From contig NZ_FOVO01000035.1 in the NCBI RefSeq assembly GCF_900115195.1, forward strand, positions 1 to 35,923: 35,923 bases of DNA, in the 5' to 3' direction. Of the stretch, positions 7,928-16,691 are shown piece by piece. This stretch comes from Xenorhabdus japonica (lineage in GTDB: Bacteria > Pseudomonadota > Gammaproteobacteria > Enterobacterales > Enterobacteriaceae). Positions within the stretch are counted from its first letter, which is position 1. Each line of letters starts with the position of its first letter. Below the pieces are notes generated by a model that was given only the letters and a program-made list of their open reading frames with translations, had not been told where the DNA came from and searched no databases. The position numbers were made by a program, and so were the translations under genes.

Positions 7928-10900
7928 ATGAGTACTAAATATTTTGCACTATTGACACATACTGGCATAGAAAAACTGAAAAAAGCAGCTTCATCAGGCA
8001 CCAAGCTTGAAATTACCCATATGGCTGTAGGCGATGGTGGGGGTAGTTTACCCACTCCTAACGCCAAACAATCCAGTCTGATTAATGAAAGGCATCGTGC
8101 TGAACTTGATGCCCTGACCATCGCTCCCCAAAAACCCCACCAAATTATCGCCGAACAGATAATTCCTGAAGGTGAAGGTAATTGGTGGGTTCGTGAAATG
8201 GGCCTATTCGATAAAGATGGCTCACTGATTGCGGTGGGAAACTGTGCCGACCTCTATAAACCAGAATATCAGGAACAAACTATCCGCATGGCATTGACGG
8301 CTAGCGATAATAGCCTGGCTGAATGGGTAAAAGAACTAATTTCTGGCCTTGCTACTCGCAGATATGTGAGAGAAAGAATTAAAGAACATGCCGAAAGCCG
8401 CAATCATCCTGATGCAACCTTAAAAGAAAGAGGGTTTGTTGCGTTAAGTAATGCAGTAAACAGTGACAGTGAAGCTCATGCTGCAACACCCAAAGCAATA
8501 AAAACGGCGTATGAGTTAGCCAATAAAGCTTATGAATTGGCTACATCAATATCTTCGACAGATAAATATGTGCCATTAACGCGTAAAATTAATGGCAAAG
8601 AGCTGGTAATAGATGTCGAACTTACAGCGCTTGACGTGGGTGCCTACAGCAGGAAGGAAACCGATGAACTTATCGCTCCCGCTGAGGCATTAGCTAAAAC
8701 CGCTGAGCAACTTGCCACCACGGCCATTCAAGATGCGAACAACAAAGTCCCCCTGACCCGCAAGATCAATGACAAAGCGCTGACCGCCGACATTCAGCTG
8801 ACGGCGGCAGATATCGATGCCTACAATAAAGCAGAAATCGATGATCGTATCAGCAAAGTGGATAAACTGGCCGAAACCGCTAACCACAACGCCACCACGG
8901 CTATTCAGGATGCAAACAGCAAAGTTCCCCTGACCCGCAAGGTCAACGACAAAGCGCTGACCGCCGATATTCAGCTGACAGCGGCGGATGTCGATACCTA
9001 CAATAAAACGGAAATTGACGATCATATCGGAAAAGTGGATAAACTGGCGGAAACCGCCAACCACAACGCTACTACGGCCATTCAGGATGCGAATAACAAA
9101 GTCCCATTAACCCGCAAGGTCAATGACAAAGAGTTGACCACCGACATTCAACTGACGGCGGCGGATGTTGATGCTTACAATAAAGAACAAACTGATGGCA
9201 TGCTCAAAGATATCAAAATACAGATCAGTGATGTCAATAATTTGGCAGAAACTGCCAATACTAACGCAATCAAAGCTATCAACGATGCAAACAGTAAAGT
9301 CCCATTAACCCGCAAGGTCAATGACAAAGCGCTGACCGCCGACATTCAGCTGACAGCGGCGGATGTCGATACCTACAATAAAGTGGAGATCGATGAGCGT
9401 ATCGGCAAAGTGGATAAACTGGCCGAAACCGCCAATAGCAACGCGGATGCAGCCATTCAGGATGCAAACAGCAAAGTCCCATTAACCCGCACGGTCAATG
9501 ACAAAGCGCTGACCGCCGACATTCAGCTGACAGCGGCGGATGTCGATACCTACAATAAAGTGGAGATCGATGAGCGTATCGGCAAAGTGGATAAACTGGC
9601 CGAAACCGCCAATAGCAACGCGGATGCAGCCATTCAGGATGCAAACAGCAAAGTCCCATTAACCCGCACGGTCAATGACAAAGCGCTGACCGCCGACATT
9701 CAGCTGACAGCGGCGGATGTCGATACCTACAATAAAGTGGAGATCGATGAGCGTATCGGCAAAGTGGATAAACTGGCCGAAACCGCCAATAGCAACGCGG
9801 ATGCAGCCATTCAGGATGCAAACAGCAAAGTCCCCCTGACCCGCAAGGTCAATGACAAAGTGCTGACCGCCGACATTCAGCTGACGGCGGCGGATGTCGA
9901 TACCTACAATAAAGTGGAGATCGATGAGCGTATCGGCAAAGTGGATAAACTGGCCGAAACCGCCAATAGCAACGCGGATGCAGCCATTCAGGATGCAAAC
10001 AGCAAAGTCCCCCTGACCCGCAAGGTCAATGACAAAGCGCTGACCGCCGATATTCAGCTGACGGCGGCGGATGTCGATTCTTATAACAAGAAGGAAACTG
10101 ATGACCTTATCAATGGCGTCAAAACACAAGTCGATAGTGTTCAACAACTGGCTAATATTGCCAATAATAACGCCACCACAGCCATTCAGGATGTAAACAG
10201 CAAAGTCCCTCTAATCCGCAAGGTCAATGGCAAAGAACTAGCAACAGATATTCAACTGACGGCGGCGGATATTGGTGCCTACAATAAAGAGGAAACTGAC
10301 GGCCAGATCAAGGACGTTAGAACTCTAGCTGAGCACGCCGATAAGAACGCTAATCAGGCTATTCAGGATGCGAACAGCAAAGTCCCTTCGATCCGCAAAG
10401 TGAATGGCAAAGAACTGTTAACTGATATTGAGCTAAATGCGGCGGATGTCGGTACTTATAACAAAGTAGAAATCGACGATCATATTAGTAAAGTGGATAA
10501 GCTGGCCGAAACTGCCAATAGCAACGCGAATGCAGCCATTCAGGATGCTAACAGCAAAGTCCCATTAACCCGCAAGGTCAATGACAAAGCACTGTCAGTA
10601 GATATTCAACTGACAGCGGCAGATGTTGATACCTACAATAAAGCAGAAATCGATGACCTTATCAGCAAAGTGGATAAACTGGCCGAAACCGCCAATAGTA
10701 ACGCGAATGCAGCCATTCAGGATGCTAACAGCAGAGTACCATCAACACGTAAGGTAAATGGTAAAGAGCTGGTAACAGATATTGCATTAACTGCCAATGA
10801 TGTAGATACCTATGACAAGGCACATATCGACATCCTTATTGATGAAGTTAGAGATCAGGCAAATGCAGCCGCTAATATTGCAGATAGCAAAGTTCCTCTC

Positions 10901-11683
10901 ACACGTACCGTAAATGGCAAGGCTCTATTATCCGATATTAAGCTGACTGCATCTGATATGAATGCCTATACCAAAGGAGATGTAGATCGTCATATTGAAA
11001 GTGTTAACGAACTGGTAAATGCGGCTAATAACAATGCGGATAGCCGAGTACCACTTACGCGTACCGTAAACGGCAAGGCCCTGTTAACTAATATTAAACT
11101 TACTGCCTCTGATGTAGGCACTTATAGCAAAGCAGAAGTTGATACTCACGTTGGTAAAGCTAAGAAATTAGCAAATGATGCCAATGTCAATGCGATAGTA
11201 GCTAAAACTGACGCTGAAAACCGACTGGAGAAAAGTAAGAACGGGGCGGATATCCCAGACAAACAAGCCTTTGTAAGAAATTTAGGCTTGGGTGATCTGG
11301 TTGGGTTAGGTATTGAGTCACGCCGAATCATGGACGAGCACACCATCATCAAGATCGGTGAGATATTCATGATCAACGGGCTTGTCGTTGCCAGTGAACC
11401 AATTGGTGAATTTAACCAATCTGTGATCGGTGGAGTGGCTTACTATACCCACTTCTACAAAATCAAACTGCCTACGACTTTGCCAAATGGCATTATCTCA
11501 TGTCAGGCAAGTATTGTCGGAGATGCTTTTGAGCACCAACGCCCCGGTTATCTGGCTGACGTCAAAATACAGAGAAATAATTCAAATGGAATCGGATTGT
11601 CTAAGGATACACTGACAATATCCATTACGACTCCTCAAACGGGCTGGATTCCACATTTTTATTATCAGGTTGTAGGGTATTAG
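7928..11683 (+). CDS. orphan P2-type phage tail-fibre protein with 15 tandem repeats
   Basis: A 1251-residue phage or tailocin receptor-binding fibre. Residues 1-140 are the baseplate-attachment domain of P2 gpH-type fibres (KYFALLTHTGIEKLKKA, ITHMAVGDGGG, WWVREMGLFDKDG). Residues 160-205 hold one tail-fibre repeat (LKERGFVALSNAV ... ATPKAIKTAYELANKA). Residues 215-1099 are 15 repeats, each starting VPLTRKVNDKALTADIQLTA and ending in an Ala/Asn-rich helical part; unit lengths are 52, 59 or 66 residues. Residues 1100-1251 start with SKNGADIPDKQAFVRNLGLG, a common joint, and end in a tip domain of about 125 residues (IIKIGEIFMING to FYYQVVGY) that would bind the host surface. A ribosome site (GAGGGG) precedes ATG 7928. 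No other phage gene, chaperone or invertase is near: the neighbours are yegH and asmA. The gene is intact. Confidence 0.92.
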   Translation: MSTKYFALLTHTGIEKLKKAASSGTKLEITHMAVGDGGGSLPTPNAKQSSLINERHRAELDALTIAPQKPHQIIAEQIIPEGEGNWWVREMGLFDKDGSLIAVGNCADLYKPEYQEQTIRMALTASDNSLAEWVKELISGLATRRYVRERIKEHAESRNHPDATLKERGFVALSNAVNSDSEAHAATPKAIKTAYELANKAYELATSISSTDKYVPLTRKINGKELVIDVELTALDVGAYSRKETDELIAPAEALAKTAEQLATTAIQDANNKVPLTRKINDKALTADIQLTAADIDAYNKAEIDDRISKVDKLAETANHNATTAIQDANSKVPLTRKVNDKALTADIQLTAADVDTYNKTEIDDHIGKVDKLAETANHNATTAIQDANNKVPLTRKVNDKELTTDIQLTAADVDAYNKEQTDGMLKDIKIQISDVNNLAETANTNAIKAINDANSKVPLTRKVNDKALTADIQLTAADVDTYNKVEIDERIGKVDKLAETANSNADAAIQDANSKVPLTRTVNDKALTADIQLTAADVDTYNKVEIDERIGKVDKLAETANSNADAAIQDANSKVPLTRTVNDKALTADIQLTAADVDTYNKVEIDERIGKVDKLAETANSNADAAIQDANSKVPLTRKVNDKVLTADIQLTAADVDTYNKVEIDERIGKVDKLAETANSNADAAIQDANSKVPLTRKVNDKALTADIQLTAADVDSYNKKETDDLINGVKTQVDSVQQLANIANNNATTAIQDVNSKVPLIRKVNGKELATDIQLTAADIGAYNKEETDGQIKDVRTLAEHADKNANQAIQDANSKVPSIRKVNGKELLTDIELNAADVGTYNKVEIDDHISKVDKLAETANSNANAAIQDANSKVPLTRKVNDKALSVDIQLTAADVDTYNKAEIDDLISKVDKLAETANSNANAAIQDANSRVPSTRKVNGKELVTDIALTANDVDTYDKAHIDILIDEVRDQANAAANIADSKVPLTRTVNGKALLSDIKLTASDMNAYTKGDVDRHIESVNELVNAANNNADSRVPLTRTVNGKALLTNIKLTASDVGTYSKAEVDTHVGKAKKLANDANVNAIVAKTDAENRLEKSKNGADIPDKQAFVRNLGLGDLVGLGIESRRIMDEHTIIKIGEIFMINGLVVASEPIGEFNQSVIGGVAYYTHFYKIKLPTTLPNGIISCQASIVGDAFEHQRPGYLADVKIQRNNSNGIGLSKDTLTISITTPQTGWIPHFYYQVVGY
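8570..11224 (+). repeat. 15 tandem coding repeats, mostly 177 bp
   Basis: Unit starts: 8570, 8747, 8924, 9101, 9299, 9476, 9653, 9830, 10007, 10205, 10382, 10559, 10736, 10892, 11048. Eleven units are 177 bp, two (9101, 10007) are 198 bp and two (10736, 10892) are 156 bp, so lengths differ by 21 bp or seven codons. Units at 9299, 9476, 9653 and 9830 are almost identical in DNA, which points to recent duplication or gene conversion. Confidence 0.93.
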
Positions 11684-11771
11684 CAGAAACAGTAAGTACA
11701 GCACTAGTTCATTATTTTAGAACGGAGCAGTATTGTAAAATGGAATAGCTTCTCTAAAACCCCCTAATAAA

Positions 11772-11799
11772 TCAGGTGATCGCCTTGGCGATCACCTGA
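11772..11799. terminator. strong 13-bp hairpin between tail-fibre gene and asmA
   Basis: TCAGGTGATCGCC (11772-11784) and GGCGATCACCTGA (11787-11799) are perfect complements around TT. It lies between two convergent genes (tail-fibre stop 11683, asmA stop 11916), so it may terminate either. On the minus strand it is followed by TTTATT; on the plus strand there is no T-run. Confidence 0.6.
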
Positions 11800-11915
11800 G
11801 GCCAGTAGAAATTTTATGATTTCAGTGGAAGTGGGGAAGATGACAAACTTTGAACGATAGACAGAATATTACTCTGCAGAGAGAGTCATGGTTTTCTCTC
11901 TCCACATGGCTGACC

Positions 11916-13784
11916 CTACTTTTTATTTAGTAGATCCTCTAGCTTCTTAAGATCTTTATTATCGCTGTTATTTTCGAGCCAATCTCTGATAGATTTTTTA
12001 GCCTTCTGCTGTAATTCATCACGCAACATGGATTCCACATTCAGCTTATATTGCAGGTTATCCCAGTCACCATAAACCCGCAGTGGAATTTTTAATTGCG
12101 ACAGGCGACGGACAAATTCGTTCTGCTTGCCCCATCCATTGGTCAATTGCACCCATAATGAAACATCAGTGTTTTGTTTCAGTAAGTCTGCTTCTCCGTG
12201 CCCTTTAATATTGAATACGCCTGAAGCCGCTGCAAGTTCACTAACTTTAATCTTGCCGTGATCCAATTGCGCTTTCACTAACATACTAGTAGCTTCAGTG
12301 AAGTTACCTGTATTCGAGGGTTGGCTAACTTGATTTGTTGCCCGTGCAAAAGATTGTTGAATAAGCTGAGGAATATTCAATCCTTCCAGACGCGCGTTTT
12401 TCAGCTCAATATTCAAGCCACCTTGCCAATAATGAGAAATGGCATATTCGTCATAACCTTCCCCCAGAAGATCACCGTCTACATTAAGCTGACCTTTGAA
12501 TATCAATGGTAATGCCAGTGCATTTAACAAAGGTTGTATCTCAATCTTCTGCAAGAGCAGCTTTGTGTGCAGTTTTGCAGGAACAACCGTAGCATCAATC
12601 GATGTCGGTAACGCAAAATATCCACCAAACACGTTGCCACTTAATTTAGTGATTTTCGCCACGCCACTGTTATTGGCTGCTTTCAGAGCAAAATTATCAA
12701 TAGCCATCCCCTGATAAATGAATTTATCTGCTGTGAACGAGATATCACCATTAAACCCTTGCAAAAATGTAAGATCATAGTTGGATAGTGCCGAGACTGA
12801 TGTCGCAATCACTGGTTTTAATGAATTATTTTCAACCCGATAATCATGTTTTTCCTGTGGTGTCTTTTTTGATAAAGCCTCCCACCCCAGCAGATTATCC
12901 AAATTGAGCGTTGGTGAATTCAGAGTGATGGAATATTGCGGCTTATCTTTCAAGATGGCAGTAATATTTCCCTTAAGCTCATCCCCGTCATTCAACGTCA
13001 ATGCCATTTTTTGCAACGAAATTGATTCAGGTGAAACCTGATATTTCACTGTGGCACTCCCCTCCCCTTGGATACCCGTAGACGGTAACCCAATTCCCTG
13101 TAATTGGTATTCAAAGGAATCAATGTCAGCTGATAGCTGCCGCGGGTAATCAGAAATATCTATTAATGAATTAAGTTTAAATGACAGCTCTTGTTGGTTT
13201 TTATTGATTTTACTGCGAAGGCTAAGATCAACGTGATCCTGATCACTTCGTTCCAACAATAAATTGATATCACGGACATTTAATTGGGAATGTTCATTGG
13301 ATTGCCAGATCAATAAGCTATCCGCTACCCTGATTCTGGCAATATCCAGTTTCCAAGCCTGACTTCCCGCAATGATTGGATAGTGAGTATCGCTTTCTGG
13401 TGCAATTGGAGCCTCTGGCCGTTTTTTCGGTTGGCTATCTGGAGTGAGCCGCAAGACAGCACCTTTCAGCATCACCTCTTTAACTGAGAGTTGATGAGAC
13501 AGTAGTGGCAGTAACTCCACATCCAAACGCATATTTTCTGCCATGATAGCCGGTACTTCAGCATTCTCGGCGGTCAAAGAAATCTCACCAGTCAAAATGC
13601 TCAATTTTGGCCAAACGTGCCAACGTAAGTCATCCCGGAACACGAGTTGGTAACCACTCTTCTTTTGTACCTGTTTAACTATGTAGCCACGAAAATCATT
13701 TGGATTAACCAACATAACCAGTGCAGTTAAGCTAGTAACAAGGACTACCAACAAAATAACGAGTGTCGTCAACAATCTTTTCAT
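11916..13784 (-). CDS. asmA: AsmA family envelope protein
   Basis: A 622-residue inner-membrane-anchored periplasmic protein; E. coli AsmA has 617 residues. The N-terminus MKRLLTTLVILLVVLVTSLT is a single membrane anchor, followed by the conserved NPNDFRGYIVKQVQKKSGY segment. The rest is a long beta-rich periplasmic part of the AsmA/YhdP class, thought to bridge the envelope and take part in phospholipid transport or outer-membrane assembly. The C-terminal third shows the usual GDLLGEGYD and LKIPLRVYGDWDNLQYKLN segments. It is the last gene of the minus-strand run udk-dcd-asmA, 62 bases after dcd, as in E. coli. The sequence is complete and no frameshift is seen. Confidence 0.95.
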   Translation of the reverse strand: MKRLLTTLVILLVVLVTSLTALVMLVNPNDFRGYIVKQVQKKSGYQLVFRDDLRWHVWPKLSILTGEISLTAENAEVPAIMAENMRLDVELLPLLSHQLSVKEVMLKGAVLRLTPDSQPKKRPEAPIAPESDTHYPIIAGSQAWKLDIARIRVADSLLIWQSNEHSQLNVRDINLLLERSDQDHVDLSLRSKINKNQQELSFKLNSLIDISDYPRQLSADIDSFEYQLQGIGLPSTGIQGEGSATVKYQVSPESISLQKMALTLNDGDELKGNITAILKDKPQYSITLNSPTLNLDNLLGWEALSKKTPQEKHDYRVENNSLKPVIATSVSALSNYDLTFLQGFNGDISFTADKFIYQGMAIDNFALKAANNSGVAKITKLSGNVFGGYFALPTSIDATVVPAKLHTKLLLQKIEIQPLLNALALPLIFKGQLNVDGDLLGEGYDEYAISHYWQGGLNIELKNARLEGLNIPQLIQQSFARATNQVSQPSNTGNFTEATSMLVKAQLDHGKIKVSELAAASGVFNIKGHGEADLLKQNTDVSLWVQLTNGWGKQNEFVRRLSQLKIPLRVYGDWDNLQYKLNVESMLRDELQQKAKKSIRDWLENNSDNKDLKKLEDLLNKK

Positions 13785-13846
13785 GACTTCCCCAGCCTCA
13801 TGTCCACAAGAAGACTATTTTAATCAGAAAGCTTTACCAGAAAAGG

Positions 13847-14428
13847 TTAATCCTCACTGATACGGCTACCTACAGCCCCCTGCTGATTTTTATATTTAGC
13901 ATCCTGACGTCGGTTATAAGGCCGTTCAGCTGAACCTGAAAGTGGTTCAAAGCTCAATGCACCGATAACCATACCAGGACGTAAAGCCAAAGGCAGTTTG
14001 CCTGAATTGTAGAATTCCAGAACAATTTGCCCCTGCCAACCCGGATCAATGCGATGCGCAGTCACATGAACCATCAGGCCAAGACGCGCCAGAGATGAGC
14101 GCCCATCCAACCACCCCACTAAATTATCAGGCAGTGTGACAGATTCCAGCGTTACCGCCAAAGCCAATTCACCAGGATGGAGGAAAAATGCTTCTCCTGC
14201 CGGCAAAGTAATTTCATCGCTCATGACACGGTCAAGTGCCGCATTGACTTCAGCCTTAGGACCACTCAAATCAATATAAGCAGCAGTATGACCACGAAAA
14301 ACGCGAAACTGATTCCCAAGGCGCACATCAGCAGTTGCCCCATTAATACGTTCAACAGGGGGACGTGGGGTAATTACTAATTTTCCTTCATCTAGCCATT
14401 TAATAATGTCACGATCACAGAGTCGCAT
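13847..14428 (-). CDS. dcd: dCTP deaminase
   Basis: Converts dCTP to dUTP and ammonia, the main source of dUMP for thymidylate synthesis in enterobacteria; a cytoplasmic trimer. The 193 residues equal E. coli Dcd in length. Catalytic and binding residues are in place: S111 and R115 in GRSSLARLG and E138 in [21 protein letters not shown]. The N-terminus [15 protein letters not shown] is typical. It lies 47 bases after udk and 62 before asmA on the same strand, so the three are probably cotranscribed; the grouping with uridine kinase makes metabolic sense. Confidence 0.97.
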   Translation of the reverse strand: MRLCDRDIIKWLDEGKLVITPRPPVERINGATADVRLGNQFRVFRGHTAAYIDLSGPKAEVNAALDRVMSDEITLPAGEAFFLHPGELALAVTLESVTLPDNLVGWLDGRSSLARLGLMVHVTAHRIDPGWQGQIVLEFYNSGKLPLALRPGMVIGALSFEPLSGSAERPYNRRQDAKYKNQQGAVGSRISED

Positions 14429-14475
14429 TATTTCCTCTCAAATACGATGATACTTATGAATGCCTGAACAACAGA

Positions 14476-15117
14476 TTATTCGTAAAATTGGTCAATCTTA
14501 GCTTTTAAGATATCAATGGCCACGCGATTTTTCCCACCACGAGGAACAATAATATCGGCATATTGTTTTGATGGCTCGATAAATTGCAGGAACATTGGAC
14601 GTACTGTTTGCTTATACTGCTCCATAACAGAATCCAATGAACGTCCGCGTTCATTCACATCACGCTTAATGCGGCGCATCAAACAGATATCCAGTGGTGT
14701 ATCGACAAAAATGGAGAAATCCAGTTCTTGACGCAGACGCTTATCAGTTAATAGTAGGATACCTTCAAGAATAATGACTCTTTTCGGTTTAAAATGAATG
14801 GATTCAGATTTGCGGGTGTGTTTGACGTAGTCATATTGCGGCAATTCGATGGTCTTTCCGGCTTTCAATGCTTGAAGATGCTCAAACAGTAAACTGTGAT
14901 CCATTGAGCTTGGATGATCATAATTAACTTTATAACGCTCTTCCATCGGGGTATTGGTTTGATCTTTATAATAGCAATCTTCTGGAATAACGCCGATATT
15001 GTGATCACCAACTTGAGCCCGTAATTCTCTATAAAGCGTGTTGGCGATAAGGCTTTTGCCTGAGGCAGAGGCACCTGAAATACCTACGATTGTACACTTA
15101 TGTGCTTCATCAGCCAT
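14476..15117 (-). CDS. udk: uridine/cytidine kinase
   Basis: Phosphorylates uridine or cytidine to UMP or CMP with GTP or ATP in pyrimidine salvage. The 213 residues equal E. coli Udk. The P-loop GASASGKS is at residues 15-22; [16 protein letters not shown] and [11 protein letters not shown] form the nucleoside site, and [15 protein letters not shown] is the lid region. First gene of the udk-dcd-asmA run. The upstream region (15118-15399) separates it from mrp, which is on the same strand and ends at 15400; the hairpin at 15319-15358 suggests separate transcription. Confidence 0.96.
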   Translation of the reverse strand: MADEAHKCTIVGISGASASGKSLIANTLYRELRAQVGDHNIGVIPEDCYYKDQTNTPMEERYKVNYDHPSSMDHSLLFEHLQALKAGKTIELPQYDYVKHTRKSESIHFKPKRVIILEGILLLTDKRLRQELDFSIFVDTPLDICLMRRIKRDVNERGRSLDSVMEQYKQTVRPMFLQFIEPSKQYADIIVPRGGKNRVAIDILKAKIDQFYE

Positions 15118-15318
15118 AGTAGAAATAACCTGGTTAAAAAAGAAAGTGGGAACATGGTATTCGCTAACACCATGTTTGGCGGATTATAGGGAGTTAATGA
15201 CTTCTATTCCAGAGTAAACAAGATAAGTCTCGTTTTTTTCGATACGATTCGCATAAAAATTCCGCAATCTTATACTTAAAATAGAGGATATTTAAATAAT
15301 ATTTAAATCAGTCTAAGA

Positions 15319-15358
15319 AAACGCCGCCCTACAAAAACCATTAACTTAAACGGCGTTT
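15319..15358 (-). terminator. hairpin between mrp and udk
   Basis: AAACGCCG (15319-15326) pairs with CGGCGTTT (15351-15358) over a 24-base loop. On the minus strand TTTTCTT follows. It lies 42 bases past the mrp stop, so it would end the mrp transcript. The long loop makes it a modest terminator. Confidence 0.5.
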
Positions 15359-15399
15359 ATCGTATGTTAGTTGCACAGATGATTAAATGACCATTCAAA

Positions 15400-16512
15400 T
15401 CAAACTGCGCGGAAGGAAATTTCAGTTGGGATTTTTTCGCCCTGCCAATACATCTTCGCAGAAATATTGTCAGCAATTTCACGATAAATATCCGCGAATT
15501 CACTGTCAGGTTGACTGCTCACAGTTGGCTCACCACGATCGAGATCTTCACGCAATGAAATATGCAACGGGATCTGCCCCAACAATTGACAATCATATTT
15601 TTCTGCCAGTTTTTCTGCCCCACCCGTACCGAAAATCGGTTCATGATGACCGCAGTTACTGCAAATATGGGTGCTCATATTCTCAATAATGCCCAACACC
15701 GGCACATTGACCTTCTGGAACATGACAATGCCTTTCATCGCGTCGATTAAGGCAATATCCTGCGGCGTGGTAACAACCAACGCACCTGTCACCGGAATAT
15801 TCTGGGACAGCGTTAACTGAATATCCCCCGTTCCCGGTGGCATATCAATCACTAGATAATCCAGATCCGGCCACAGAGTATCTTGCAGCATCTGCATCAA
15901 GGCCTTACTTGCCATCGGACCACGCCAGACCATCGCGTTATCATCAGTAACAAGATAGCCAATGGAGTTGGTCGCTATGCTATGTACCATAATTGGTGCC
16001 ATATGCTGACCATCAGGGGAAGTCGGACGCTCTTTCGCTGTACCAAGCATATTGGGGATAGATGGGCCATAGATATCTGCATCCAGAATACCCACTTTCG
16101 CTCCTTCCTGTGCCAGCGCCAGCGCCAGATTCACCGCTGTACTGGATTTCCCCACTCCGCCTTTTCCTGAACTGACTGCTACAATATTGCGCACGCCATT
16201 GATGCCCGGCAAATTATTGGCACGACGCAATGTGCTGATATTGTGGGTTAATCGCCATTCAACGGATTTTGCTCCCGTTGCGGATTGCAGAGGTTGGGTT
16301 ATTTCTTTCTTCAATACTTCAAAGGTGCGTTTCCAGACAAAAGGCATAATTAATTCAATATGCAGTATCCCATCCAGTATGGTGCAATGATGCAATGCTT
16401 TCAGGGCAATCAAATCTCGCTCTAATGTCGGATGTTTGAAAGTTGCCAATATTTTCGCAACATGTTCTTTCAGCAGGTCAGGATTGGTCTGCTCGGGGGA
16501 TTGTGAGTTCAT
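15400..16512 (-). CDS. mrp: Mrp/ApbC iron-sulfur cluster carrier ATPase
   Basis: A 370-residue P-loop protein of the Mrp/NBP35 group that binds a [4Fe-4S] cluster and passes it to apoproteins. After an N-terminal domain of about 90 residues (related to MIP18/DUF59) comes the deviant Walker A SGKGGVGKSS at residues 115-124, ILDADIYGPSIPNML, the VIDMPPGTGD motif, and the cluster-binding pair C284 and C287 in HICSNCGHHEPIFG. The start ATG 16512 has AAGGAG before it. It is divergent from metG with 179 bases between the starts, the arrangement I remember from E. coli. Confidence 0.95.
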   Translation of the reverse strand: MNSQSPEQTNPDLLKEHVAKILATFKHPTLERDLIALKALHHCTILDGILHIELIMPFVWKRTFEVLKKEITQPLQSATGAKSVEWRLTHNISTLRRANNLPGINGVRNIVAVSSGKGGVGKSSTAVNLALALAQEGAKVGILDADIYGPSIPNMLGTAKERPTSPDGQHMAPIMVHSIATNSIGYLVTDDNAMVWRGPMASKALMQMLQDTLWPDLDYLVIDMPPGTGDIQLTLSQNIPVTGALVVTTPQDIALIDAMKGIVMFQKVNVPVLGIIENMSTHICSNCGHHEPIFGTGGAEKLAEKYDCQLLGQIPLHISLREDLDRGEPTVSSQPDSEFADIYREIADNISAKMYWQGEKIPTEISFRAV

Positions 16513-16691
16513 CCCGGCTCCTTTTGATTTATCTTTTTCAACCTAAAACTGTTCAGCCATCATAACAGAAGCTCACGGCTTCGGATAAGGCAAAGTAAAA
16601 GTGACGAAGATCTCGCGTTACCCTAGCGACAACGCGCCTTATCAGGTAACATCAAAAACCCTTTTAATTTTATGGAAGTCAGATCCTAACT

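Noticed and set aside
8690-10147. Open frames on the minus strand within the tail-fibre repeats
   Set aside because: They repeat with the same 177-bp period as the fibre gene and are shadows of its codon pattern.
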